Source: Streptomyces sp. NBC_01803
GTDB lineage: Bacteria; Actinomycetota; Actinomycetes; Streptomycetales; Streptomycetaceae
Direction of reading: 5' to 3'
Assembly (NCBI RefSeq): GCF_035917415.1
Contig: NZ_CP109073.1
Span: forward strand, 1,528,501 to 1,592,500
Length of the DNA: 64,000 nucleotides
A program made the position numbers and the translations under genes. How positions within the stretch are numbered: position 1 is the stretch's first letter; every line of letters starts with the position of its first letter. This document shows, in pieces, positions 7,670-16,281 of the stretch. The notes beneath the pieces were generated by a model, which was not told the origin of the DNA, ran no database searches, and saw nothing but the letters and a program-made list of their open reading frames with translations.

Positions 7670-9721
7670 TCACGACGCGGTCGCCCGCGCTGCCGCGTCG
7701 ATCGCCGCGAGCGACCGGCGCGCCTGATTGCGATCGGTCGTGTACCAGAAGCCGGGCATCGAGGCGCGGAGGAACGCTCCGTAGCGCGCCTTGGCCAGCC
7801 GGGGATCCAGCACGGCCACCACGCCCCGGTCGCCCGTGGCACGGACCAGCCGCCCCGCTCCCTGGGCCATCAGCAGCGCGGCATGCGTGGCCGCCACCGC
7901 CATGAATCCATTCCCCCCCGCTTCCTCCACCGCCTTCTGCCGGGCGCTGACCAGCGGATCGTCAGGGCGCGGGAACGGGATGCGGTCCATCACCACGAGC
8001 TGACAGCTCGGCCCAGGCACATCCACCCCCTGCCAGAGCGAGAGCGTGCCGAACAGACAGGTCCGCGTGTCCTCGGCGAAGGTCCGGATCAGCTCGCCCA
8101 GGGTCTCCTCCCCCTGGAGCAGGATCGGCAGGTCGAGCCGACCGCGGAGCTCCTCGGCCGCCGCCTGCGCGCCCCGCATCGAGGAGAACAGCCCGAGTGT
8201 CCGCCCGCCCGCTGCCTCCACCAGCTCGGCCAGCTCGTCCAGCATGTCGGCGCGGCTGCCCTCCCGGCCGGGCGGCGACAGATGCTGCGCGACATAGAGG
8301 ATGCCCTGCTTGCGATAGTCGAACGGGGACCCCACGTCCAGGCCCTTCCACTCCGGGAAGTCCTCGCCGTGCTCCCCCTCCGGGGCCAGCCCGAGCGAGG
8401 CGCCCACGCCGTTGAAGTCGCCGCCGAGCTTGAGCGTCGCCGAGGTGAGCACGACCGAGCGCTCCGCGAAGAGCTTCTCCCGCAGCAGCCCGGAGACGGA
8501 CAGCGGGGCCACCCGCAGCGAGGCGCCATACCGGTCGTGCCGCTCGAACCAGACCACGTCGTACTCGGAGCCCTGCGTGATCCGCTCCGCGACGTCCTGG
8601 ATCGTCTCGATCGAGGCCAGTGCCTGCTTGCGCACCACGTCCTCGTCCGCGAGCGAGGCGTCCCGCGTGTTCCCCAGGGCGGTGATCACCGCGCGGGCCG
8701 CGTCCCGCAGCGCCATCAGCGCGTACCCCAGGTCGTCGGGGATCTTCTCCAGCCGTCCGGGGAGGGCCAGCTCCATCAGGCGCTCGAACGTCTCCGCCGC
8801 CGTCTGCAACTGGTCCGCGATCTTCTCGTCGATGAGCCGGGCGGCGCGCCGCACCGCCCGGCTGACCGAGCCCGGGGTCAGCTCGCCGGTGGCGACGCCG
8901 GTGACCCGGGACACCAGCTCATGCGCCTCGTCGACGATCAGCACGTCGTGGCCCGGGAGCACGGGGGCGCCCTCGATGGCGTCGATGGCCAGCAGCGCGT
9001 GGTTGGTGACGATGACCTCGGCCAGCTTCGCCCGCTCCCTGGCCGCCTCGGCGAAGCACTCGGCCCCGTACGCGCACTTGCTCGCGCCCAGGCACTCCCG
9101 CGACGAGACCGACACCTGCGACCAGGCGCGGTCCGAGACACCGGGCGTCAGGTCGTCCCGGTCCCCTGTCTGGGTCTCATCGGCCCAGTCCCGCAGCCGC
9201 AGCAGGTCCTTGCCCAGCCTGCTGCTCGGCCCTCCGACCGCCTGCTGAGCCGCCTGGGCGGCCTCGAAGGGGTCGAAGAGGCCCTCCTCGTCCTCCTGCG
9301 GCACGCCCTCACGCAAGCGGTGCAGACACACATAGTTCGACCGGCCCTTGAGCGTGGCGAACTCCGGGCGACGGCGCAGCAGCGGGTGCAACGCCTCGAC
9401 CGTGCGCGGCAGATCCCGCTCGATGAGCTGCCGCTGCAGCGCCAGCGTCGCGGTGGCGACGACGACGCGGTCGCCGCCCGCGACAGCCGGCACCAGATAG
9501 CCCAGCGACTTACCGGTCCCGGTGCCCGCCTGGACCAGCAGATGCGTGTCGTCCTCGATGGCCTCGGCCACGGCCTGGGCCATGGCGACCTGCCCCGGCC
9601 GCTCGGCCCCGCCCACGGCGGCGACCGCGGCGTGCAGCAGATCCGTGAGGGCGAGCCCGGTGGGCTCCTCGGACACGGGTGACTCGGTGGGCGCGGAGGG
9701 CTCCCCGGATGTGACAGTCAT
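7670..9721 (-). CDS. DinG/YoaA-type ATP-dependent DNA helicase
   Basis: This 683-residue superfamily 2 helicase is of the XPD/DinG class, a 5'-to-3' enzyme that unwinds damaged or structured DNA, including R-loops. The Walker A motif QAGTGTGKSLGYL is near residue 60 and the DEAH box is LIVDEAHELVSR. Four cysteines placed as for an XPD-type iron-sulphur cluster can be seen between them (YVCLHRL, ECLGASKC and AECF). Motif VI-like QGAGRLVRATGDRGVV is near the C-terminus. The gene is convergent with lexA across a 39-bp gap. No SOS box is obvious upstream, so damage induction is not shown by the sequence. Confidence 0.9.
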   Translation of the reverse strand: MTVTSGEPSAPTESPVSEEPTGLALTDLLHAAVAAVGGAERPGQVAMAQAVAEAIEDDTHLLVQAGTGTGKSLGYLVPAVAGGDRVVVATATLALQRQLIERDLPRTVEALHPLLRRRPEFATLKGRSNYVCLHRLREGVPQEDEEGLFDPFEAAQAAQQAVGGPSSRLGKDLLRLRDWADETQTGDRDDLTPGVSDRAWSQVSVSSRECLGASKCAYGAECFAEAARERAKLAEVIVTNHALLAIDAIEGAPVLPGHDVLIVDEAHELVSRVTGVATGELTPGSVSRAVRRAARLIDEKIADQLQTAAETFERLMELALPGRLEKIPDDLGYALMALRDAARAVITALGNTRDASLADEDVVRKQALASIETIQDVAERITQGSEYDVVWFERHDRYGASLRVAPLSVSGLLREKLFAERSVVLTSATLKLGGDFNGVGASLGLAPEGEHGEDFPEWKGLDVGSPFDYRKQGILYVAQHLSPPGREGSRADMLDELAELVEAAGGRTLGLFSSMRGAQAAAEELRGRLDLPILLQGEETLGELIRTFAEDTRTCLFGTLSLWQGVDVPGPSCQLVVMDRIPFPRPDDPLVSARQKAVEEAGGNGFMAVAATHAALLMAQGAGRLVRATGDRGVVAVLDPRLAKARYGAFLRASMPGFWYTTDRNQARRSLAAIDAAARATAS

Positions 9722-9764
9722 AGGGCTGTCACCTTACGCGGCGGCTCTGACATCCGCCGCCCGC

Positions 9765-11514
9765 TCAGGGGGAGTGCAGCGGATTCGCGACAGTTCCGTG
9801 CACGGCCGCGTGCGGCCGCCGCGGCCGGTCCCGGTAGCCGTCCAGATAGAGCCGGTTGCGGTTCAAGCAGAGCCGCTCGATGCGCGGAGTCAGCAGGTCG
9901 AAGGTCTCGTAGCGCTCCTTCAGCTCGGGGAACCGCCGCTGGTGCCGGTCGATTTCCGCTCGTACGAGTGACCAGAAAGCGCGCTCCGGCACGCCCAGTT
10001 GTTCCTCGCACAGCGGCGCGAGGTATCGGAAGACGCCGACGAACAGCCCGGAGTGGATGAACTGCGTGAGGAATCCCGGGCGTTCGGTCAGCAGCACCCG
10101 GCGCACCTCGTCCGGCGCCCCGTCCAACTCCGGCAACGGCTCCGCGCTCAGGTTCACGTCGTCGACGAAGTCCTTGACGGCGAGCCGGGCGGGGACGTCC
10201 CCCTCGTCGAAGACGATCAGGGCGTTCTCGCCGTGCGGGGAGAAGACCGTGCCGTACGTGTAGAGGAAGCGCAGCAGCGGCGGCAGCAGCGCCTCGAACA
10301 GACGCCGCACCCGCACGCGCGGGGCCAGCCCGGAGCGGTGGACGAGCTCGGCGGTGAGCGACCGGCCTTCGGTGTCGGTGGCGAGCAGGGCGGCCAGCGT
10401 CCGAGCCCGCTCCCCCGGGCCGAGATACGGGCCGACCGGCTCCCGCCAGATGCAGCCCAGCAGCTCGCGGTACTGGTGGGGCACGGTGTCCAGCCGGTCG
10501 TACAGCGGATGCTCGACGGTGACGGAGGCGACCTCGCCGAGCAGGATCACCCGGGTGTCCTCGGCGAGGAACGGATCGGCGTCGCGCACCCCGTGCATCC
10601 AGCCGGTCACGGCCGGGGCGGCAAGGGTGCGCTCGGTGGGCAGGCCGCGCCAGACCAGCGTGTTGAGGATGGACAGCGGCAGCTTCACACTGCGCGCGTC
10701 GGGACGGGAGAGTTCAGGAAGGTGCGGCGGGACTGCTGCGGCAGCCGCAGATCGCCGTCCGTCGGCACAGGTATGACGTCCCCGGCCGCGATCTGCGGGG
10801 CGTAGAGGGGGGCTATCGTCTCGTCCCATTGCCAGGGGTGGACCGGCAGCCACAGATAGTCGCCCGGGGCCCGGCCGCGTTCGGCGACGATGCGGTCGAA
10901 GGCGTCGCGTGTCGGCCCGGACAGCTCCTCGGCGTACAGCGATCCGGGCGCGGCCGGCGGGGCCGTGCCCCGGTAGCGCGCCAGCCCGCGGTGGACGGCG
11001 AGCCACGGCAGCGGCCGGGGAGTGCGTGCCTCGGGCGCCCAGCCCGCGGTGTCGGCGGCCGAGAAGCCCATCCGCCCCTTGTTGGCCACCAGCCAGGGGT
11101 GCCCGGTCTGCCGCCCCTCCAGCTCGGCGTGGTCGAGGTCGGCCAGCTCGGCGGCGGTGAGCGCGCCCGCGTCCAGGGCGACATCGGCGCTCAGCGTGGC
11201 CATGAGCTCACGGATGAGGTGGCCCGTGGTGTCGCCGGACAGGCAAAGGAGGGTGTCGTGGGCGTGGGCGATGAATTCCAGCGGGTCGGCGCCGGCCGGG
11301 TGATCGAGCCCGGGTCCAACCGCCAGTGTCCGTATCCGCCCCGGCGGGCGCGGACGCGGTAGGTGAGGCCGGGCGCCACGGGCAGCCGGTAGGCGTCGGC
11401 GGGCGGGCCGTCGGGGTCCGGAGTGACGATGCCCTCGTAGGCGAATTCGGCGAGCATCTTGGCGAGGAGCCGACGGGCGGCGCGGCTCCAGGCTGTCTCC
11501 GGGGGTGCGGGCAT
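9765..11514 (-). pseudogene. NIS siderophore synthetase (IucA/IucC), broken by two frameshifts
   Basis: Three consecutive reading frames together spell one IucA/IucC-type NRPS-independent siderophore synthetase. The ATG at 11514 (preceded by GAGGAGG) opens the N-terminal part, ending around GYGHWRLDPGSITRP. The next piece continues in another frame from ADPLEFIAHAHDTLLC through LVANKGRMGF and PVHPWQWDETIAP to PQQSRRTFLN. The third frame resumes at SRPDARSVKLPLSILNT and runs through SPHGENALIVFDEGD to a FhuF-like C-terminus. The breaks lie near 11270-11310 and 10700-10715, and each is consistent with one missing base. A complete protein would be about 580 residues. Either the gene is decaying or the assembly has two small indels; the motifs themselves are well conserved, so decay would be recent. 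It follows the acyltransferase by 46 bp. Confidence 0.85.
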
Positions 11515-11560
11515 GGGAACGGACCTCCTCGGGTGCGGGGGCTGGGCGAGGGGGGTCGGC

Positions 11561-12223
11561 TCAGCGGTCCGCCACCATGAGCGCGGCCCGTTTGCCGGGC
11601 AGGTCGGCGTCGGCCGTCCTGCGGAAGCCCGCCGCGCGGAAGGCCGCCAGCGAGGCGGCGTTACGCACGTCCGGCTCGGCCACGACGCGGGCGCAGCGCG
11701 GCCGGTGGCGCAGCACGAGGCCGACGACGCCGCGCAGCAGCGCGCTGCCGAGGCCCCGGCCGCGGTCCTCGGCGCTGCCGATGAGGAGATGGACGCCGGT
11801 GTCGTGGAGCCGGGAGGGGTAGTAGCGGGCGAGCGGGTCGAGATCGGCGCGGTAAATCTCCCAGTAGCTCATCGGCAGGCCCTCCAGAACGCCCAGGCAG
11901 GGCCGGCTGCGGCCGTCGCCGTCGAGCTGCCGCCGCAGGTGCGCGGCCGTGCCCTCGGCGGGGCCGGCCAGCCGCCACGAGGCGTCCACCACCGGGTCGT
12001 TCATCCAGGTGGTGACGAGCGAAAGGTCACGGGCGAGGTCGACGGGAACGAGCTGGAAGACGCCGACCGGCGTGGCGACGGGGCCCCAGTCGCCCACGTT
12101 GTCCAGCAGGTCGGGCCGGTCGGCCGGCCGCTCGCTGCCGTAGCCCGCGGGCGCGCCGGTGAGGTCCGGCGGCAGGTGGAGGTCGGCGGTGTCCTCGCCG
12201 TCGTCGGTGTCGGGGGCGGGCAC
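11561..12223 (-). CDS. Siderophore-type GNAT acyltransferase (IucB/AlcB-like)
   Basis: This 220-residue protein resembles the acyl-CoA-dependent N-acyltransferases that acylate hydroxylamines in hydroxamate siderophore pathways. The family pattern is seen in VPVDLARDLSLVTTWMNDP, followed by SYWEIYRADLDPLARYYP and the acyl-CoA-binding loop EDRGRGLGSALLRGV. A C-terminal ASLAAFRAAGFRR completes the GNAT fold. An N-terminal region of about 50 residues is not part of the domain. The GTG start has GAAGGAG six bases upstream and lies 10 bp after the upstream synthetase stop, so the two are translationally linked. The usual amine decarboxylase and N-hydroxylase that would supply its substrate are not in the window. 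Confidence 0.85.
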   Translation of the reverse strand: MPAPDTDDGEDTADLHLPPDLTGAPAGYGSERPADRPDLLDNVGDWGPVATPVGVFQLVPVDLARDLSLVTTWMNDPVVDASWRLAGPAEGTAAHLRRQLDGDGRSRPCLGVLEGLPMSYWEIYRADLDPLARYYPSRLHDTGVHLLIGSAEDRGRGLGSALLRGVVGLVLRHRPRCARVVAEPDVRNAASLAAFRAAGFRRTADADLPGKRAALMVADR

Positions 12224-12233
12224 GGCGGCTCCT

Positions 12234-14228
12234 TCAGCGCGTGACGAGCGGGTTGGCGACCGTGACGTAGACGGACTGGCCGTCGACCGGGCCGACGAGC
12301 TCGTCCAGGCCGTGCAGCCGGGTGAGGAGGTTGGCCTTGCAGCGCAGAGTCGGCGCCGCCAGCAGATGGGCGACGAGTGGGGAGACGGGCCCCTCGGTGG
12401 CGGCGTGCGCCTCCTCGGTGAGGAAGCCGCGGAACGCCGCGAGCATCATCTCCTCGTCGGCCAGGCGCTGCGCGCCGAACGCGCCGATCAGCCCGAACAC
12501 GTTGTTGACGCCGAGGTAGTAGGCAAAGCGCTCGTCGGCGACCTCGTCGGTCACGAACGTGCCGGAGACCTCGCCGACCCCCGGCAGCCGCCGCTGGAGC
12601 GCGTCGCGGCGCGAGGCTCGGAAGTAATACCCCTGGTTGTCGCGGAACCGGCCGCCCACCGGCCAGCCGTCCGCGTCGAGCAGCACGATCGTGTTCTGCT
12701 GATGGGCTTCGAGCGCGATGCCGGCCCGCGCGTCCAGCCACAGCAGCGGCCCGACGACCGCGCGCAGATACCGCAGCAGCCACTCGGCGGCGACGGCCGG
12801 GACCGGGCGCCCGGTGCGCGCGGCCAGCGCGCCGACGACGACGGCCAGCCGGGAGCGCAGCTCCCGTTCCGGCCGGCCGGGCCACGGGCGAGGCGCGGTC
12901 AGCGCGGCGAGGCAGAGCGCGTCGTCGTCCGGACCGAACGGGCTGTGCCGCAGGATCGTGTCCAGGCCGGGAACGGGCCGCCCTTCGGTGTCGTCGACCG
13001 CGAGCCAGGCCGGGTCGCGCACGATGTCGAAGCCGGCGCCCGCCGGGAACGCCGCACGCCACTCGGCCCCGAGCCCGCCGGCCAGCAGGCGGTGGGCCTC
13101 GACACCTCGGTGCAGCTCCTTGCGGAGGTTCTCCCGGCGGGAGTTGGTGATGCGCAGCGCGAGCGAGAGCTTGAGCATGGCCGGTGCGCCGGGCCGGTGG
13201 ACCGTGCGGACCGAGGAGGTGGGGTACCAGGGGTCGCCGTGCTCGCCGAGGTCGTGCAGCAGCCCCGCGTCCAGAAGCGCGGCGACGGCCGGCCGGCGCA
13301 CCACGTCGCGGGCCTGCCAGGGGTGCAGCGGCAGCGGCACCGTTCCGCCGGGCAGGACGAGTCCGCCGTCGGTGAGCCGGACGGCGAGCGTCTCCGCGGG
13401 CACGGCCGCGCCGTCCTCGGTCCAGGCCGAGTCGGTGGCGAGCACGGAACGGTCCACGGCCAGCCAGTGCAGCCGGAACGCGCCGCGCAACTCGGGCGAA
13501 CAACGGCCGGCCTCCTCGCCGGCCAGCCCTTCGCGGCTCTTGGCGGCCGGGTGCAGGGGGTGGCCGAAGAGCAGGGACTGCTCGGCGTCGAGGAACGGAT
13601 GGCCGTGCGCCGCCGGACCCGGCTCCGCCCGGCGCGCGGCCAGGAACGCGGCGGTGCGCAACGTGGAGTCCGCGACCCCGCCCACCAGCGCGACGGTCTC
13701 CGGCACGCGCTCGGGGCCCCCCTCGCGGGCCAGCAGCGCGGCGAGCGTGACGGCGTCCACCGGCCCGGCTCCCGCCCGGGCCCCGGCGAGCGTGGGTGGG
13801 CCGAAGCGGTGCCAGCCGGTGGCCGACCAGTGCCGCACGGGGACCCGCAGCGCGACGCCCGAGGCGGGCAGCGGCAGGCACAGCTCCCGGCCGGCGGGCC
13901 GGGCGACGGCCGTCTCGCGCAGCCAGCAGCGCAGCAGGTTCTCCGTGGAGGCGGCGTCGGCGGCCCGGCCGGGATCGGCGTCCTCCAGCGGGTCCCCCGG
14001 ATCCTCCCCACCGTCGTGGCCGTCCCGCGCGCCCGCCGGACCGGCCGGTGCCGCGCCCGCGCGCCGCTGGCGCGGGTCCGAGGGGTCGAGCAGCCGGGCG
14101 AGACGACTCAGGACCGGCTGGCGCTGGGGGGAGGCGCTCGATTCGGGCTGGGGGCGTGCGTTCATCCGTGTGCGGCGCGCGTGCCCGGCACGGACCGACC
14201 GGACCGGCGGCGCCTCCTCCTTTGTCAC
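12234..14228 (-). CDS. NIS siderophore synthetase, IucA/IucC family, intact
   Basis: This 664-residue synthetase should form amide or ester bonds between a carboxylate and an amine or hydroxylamine, using ATP through an acyl-adenylate. Conserved motifs are GHPLHPAAKSREGL near residue 220, PLHPWQARD, the nucleotide-binding stretch TSSVRTVH with LKLSLALRITNSRREN, and the catalytic-face motifs EAHQQNTIVLLD and RDNQGYYF. The C-terminal FhuF-like part ends VANPLVTR. The first 90 residues are low-complexity. The GTG at 14228 gives the longest form, while an in-frame ATG at 14165 is an alternative start. It heads a three-gene cassette with the acyltransferase and the broken second synthetase. No DmdR/IdeR-type iron box is visible upstream. 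Confidence 0.9.
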   Translation of the reverse strand: MTKEEAPPVRSVRAGHARRTRMNARPQPESSASPQRQPVLSRLARLLDPSDPRQRRAGAAPAGPAGARDGHDGGEDPGDPLEDADPGRAADAASTENLLRCWLRETAVARPAGRELCLPLPASGVALRVPVRHWSATGWHRFGPPTLAGARAGAGPVDAVTLAALLAREGGPERVPETVALVGGVADSTLRTAAFLAARRAEPGPAAHGHPFLDAEQSLLFGHPLHPAAKSREGLAGEEAGRCSPELRGAFRLHWLAVDRSVLATDSAWTEDGAAVPAETLAVRLTDGGLVLPGGTVPLPLHPWQARDVVRRPAVAALLDAGLLHDLGEHGDPWYPTSSVRTVHRPGAPAMLKLSLALRITNSRRENLRKELHRGVEAHRLLAGGLGAEWRAAFPAGAGFDIVRDPAWLAVDDTEGRPVPGLDTILRHSPFGPDDDALCLAALTAPRPWPGRPERELRSRLAVVVGALAARTGRPVPAVAAEWLLRYLRAVVGPLLWLDARAGIALEAHQQNTIVLLDADGWPVGGRFRDNQGYYFRASRRDALQRRLPGVGEVSGTFVTDEVADERFAYYLGVNNVFGLIGAFGAQRLADEEMMLAAFRGFLTEEAHAATEGPVSPLVAHLLAAPTLRCKANLLTRLHGLDELVGPVDGQSVYVTVANPLVTR

Positions 14229-14388
14229 TGTCTGCCGACGTCAGGGGCGTTCCCCCATCCGTGGTAACGACGGTGGACGCCGGGGATCACGGGCTTGTGG
14301 CAAGATCCTTCGACACGCCCACGTGGCCGGAAAGGAACCACAGACCCGGCTGCCGCCGTCCAGAACAACACCCGCATAGTGGGGGAGC

Positions 14389-14409
14389 CACTCCGACTAT
14401 GGCGGAGTG
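14389..14409 (+). promoter_or_regulatory. Small inverted repeat upstream of protease gene
   Basis: CACTCCG and CGGAGTG flank a 7-base spacer 47 bp before the protease start codon. The size and position would suit an operator for a dimeric regulator, or a weak stem. There is no family consensus to support either reading. Confidence 0.3.
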
Positions 14410-14455
14410 CATGTCAAGCACCACATCCAGGAAGCACACCAGGGGGAGAACACCC

Positions 14456-15673
14456 ATGTCTTCGATACCCAGGCAGCGGCCACGGCGCCGCGCCGCCCTC
14501 GCGGCCACGGCCATGGCCGCCTGTCTCGCGCTGACCGCCACCGCCTGCAACGGTGACGAGGACGCCGATGCCGGGGCGCAGCCGAGCGAGGAGGCGAGCA
14601 CGGGCGACGATCAGCTCCAGGACCTGATCGACAACCTCCCGTTCGAATTCGACGTGGAAGCCTGGATGGACGGCGCCTGGGCCGACTGGGACGAGGAGAC
14701 CTGGCTCCGCGAGGTCGGCGACTTCGTCAACCCGATCATCGACGGCCTGTGGGACCAGGAGCGGATGGGGGAGGCCGAGGACCCGGAGCAGTCGATCGAC
14801 GACGATCAGATCGACGAGGACCAGAACGCCCCCGAGGCCGACGACCCGATGGCCGACCGGGGCATCACCGACCCCGAGCCGGTGGCCGTCGAGGCCGAGG
14901 CGGTGCCCACCCCCTACACGGAGAACGGCGCCCCGATCGGCAAGGTGTTCTTCGACAGCCCCGAGGGCCCGATGGTCTGCTCCGGCACGGTCGTGAAGGA
15001 CCCGAACGCCCCCGGCCAATCCAACCTGGTCGCCACCGCGGGCCACTGCGTGCACGCGGGCACCGGCGGCGGCTGGTACCGGAACCTGAGCTTCGTCCCG
15101 GCCTACAACAACAACGGCCTGGGTGCCGCGGAGATCGAGTCCGCGGCCTACGAGGATGTCGCGCCCTACGGCGTCTGGTGGGCGGACTACGTGTCCACCA
15201 CCCAGTACTGGATCGACAACGGCACCGAGAGCGGCGGCGACGGCGCGCACGGCGACTTCGCGATCCTGTCGGTCGCGCCGGAGAACGGCAGCGGCCTGTC
15301 CCTGGAGGAGACGGTCGGCGCCGCCCTCGACATCAACTTCGACGCCCCGGCGGTCTCCGGGCTCGGCGCGGTGACGCTGTACGGCTTCCCGGCGGCCGAC
15401 CCGTACGACGGTGCCCTGATGTACAGCTGCGTCGACTACCCCGGCCGGCTGTCGATCGACGCGACCATGCCCGTCATGTACTGGGCCGGCTGCACCATGA
15501 CCGGCGGCGCCTCGGGCGGCCCCTGGCTGCGCACCAACGAGAACGACGAGCCCGAGCTGATCTCGGTCAACTCCATCGGCCCGCTGGAGAGCACTTGGCT
15601 GGCCGGACCCCGGCTGGACGAGGAAGCGCGGGGCGTGCTGGACTACGTGAGCGCCGAGGTCAGCGGCGGCTGA
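14456..15673 (+). CDS. Secreted trypsin-like serine protease, probable lipoprotein
   Basis: This 405-residue exported protein has an Arg-rich n-region, a hydrophobic core (ALAATAMAACLALTATAC) and a Cys at about residue 31 that may be lipidated; the lipobox is loose. An acidic linker of about 100 residues follows, rich in Asp, Glu and Gln. The trypsin-fold domain shows all three catalytic positions: His in LVATAGHCV, Asp in HGDFAILS and Ser in TGGASGGPWL. It is therefore expected to be an active extracellular or membrane-anchored peptidase; specificity is not predictable. The ATG at 14456 is preceded by AGGGGGAG, which decides the start against longer upstream readings. It is divergent from the siderophore cassette and followed by a strong hairpin. 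Confidence 0.88.
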   Translation: MSSIPRQRPRRRAALAATAMAACLALTATACNGDEDADAGAQPSEEASTGDDQLQDLIDNLPFEFDVEAWMDGAWADWDEETWLREVGDFVNPIIDGLWDQERMGEAEDPEQSIDDDQIDEDQNAPEADDPMADRGITDPEPVAVEAEAVPTPYTENGAPIGKVFFDSPEGPMVCSGTVVKDPNAPGQSNLVATAGHCVHAGTGGGWYRNLSFVPAYNNNGLGAAEIESAAYEDVAPYGVWWADYVSTTQYWIDNGTESGGDGAHGDFAILSVAPENGSGLSLEETVGAALDINFDAPAVSGLGAVTLYGFPAADPYDGALMYSCVDYPGRLSIDATMPVMYWAGCTMTGGASGGPWLRTNENDEPELISVNSIGPLESTWLAGPRLDEEARGVLDYVSAEVSGG

Positions 15674-15718
15674 CCCCGCCCGGGGCCCGAGGCCCGACGC
15701 CCGGACGTGACCACACAC

Positions 15719-15762
15719 GAGGGGCCCGGCACCCACCATCACGGGTGGGTGCCGGGCCCCTC
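15719..15762. terminator. Strong bidirectional hairpin terminator
   Basis: A perfect 19-bp inverted repeat (arms 15719-15737 and 15744-15762, 6-base loop) lies between the convergent protease gene and panD, 46 bp after the protease stop and 21 bp beyond the panD stop. It should terminate both transcripts. Confidence 0.88.
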
Positions 15763-15782
15763 GGCGTCAACGCGAGCGCCCG

Positions 15783-16205
15783 CTAGGCGCGGGCCGTGGC
15801 CAGCGGGCTGCGGGTGGTGTCGCTGCCGGGCACCGGCTCGGACGGGTCGTCGCCGAGCCGCACGACACGGTTGGCCGAGTCCACGTGCACGACGGTGGGC
15901 CTGAGGCGGCGGGCCTCGGCGTCTTCCACCTGCGCGTAGCTGATCAGGATGACCAGGTCGCCCGGCTTGACGAGGTGGGCGGCGGCGCCGTTGATCCCGA
16001 TGACACCGGAGCCCCGCTCACCCTCGATGACATAGGTCTCCAGCCGGCTCCCGTTGTCGATGTCGACGATGTGGACCAGCTCGCCAGGCAGCAGATCCGC
16101 GGCCTCCATCAGGTCCGCGTCCACGGTGACCGAACCGACGTAGTGGAGGTCGGCCTCGGTCACCGTGGCACGGTGGATCTTCGACTTGAACATGGTGCGC
16201 AACAC
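15783..16205 (-). CDS. panD: Aspartate 1-decarboxylase
   Basis: PanD makes beta-alanine from L-aspartate for pantothenate and coenzyme A synthesis. It is a small pyruvoyl enzyme that cleaves itself between Gly and Ser. The 140-residue protein begins [16 protein letters not shown] and has the self-processing Gly-Ser in [14 protein letters not shown] (residues about 21-34). Further conserved motifs are [20 protein letters not shown] and [12 protein letters not shown]. Length is normal for the actinobacterial enzyme, with a short C-terminal tail. Neighbours do not belong to pantothenate synthesis, so it is a stand-alone gene ending at the shared hairpin terminator. Confidence 0.96.
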   Translation of the reverse strand: MLRTMFKSKIHRATVTEADLHYVGSVTVDADLMEAADLLPGELVHIVDIDNGSRLETYVIEGERGSGVIGINGAAAHLVKPGDLVILISYAQVEDAEARRLRPTVVHVDSANRVVRLGDDPSEPVPGSDTTRSPLATARA

Positions 16206-16281
16206 GATCGGCTCTCCCGGCTCTTTCTGGGGTCGCGTTCCGGGGTGGGATACGCGCCGTCCGCACCATGCTAACCGCGTA

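Noticed and set aside
14229..14455. Iron-dependent (DmdR/IdeR) operator for the siderophore cassette
   Set aside because: No TTAGGTTAGGCTAACCTAA-like palindrome is present between the synthetase and protease genes.
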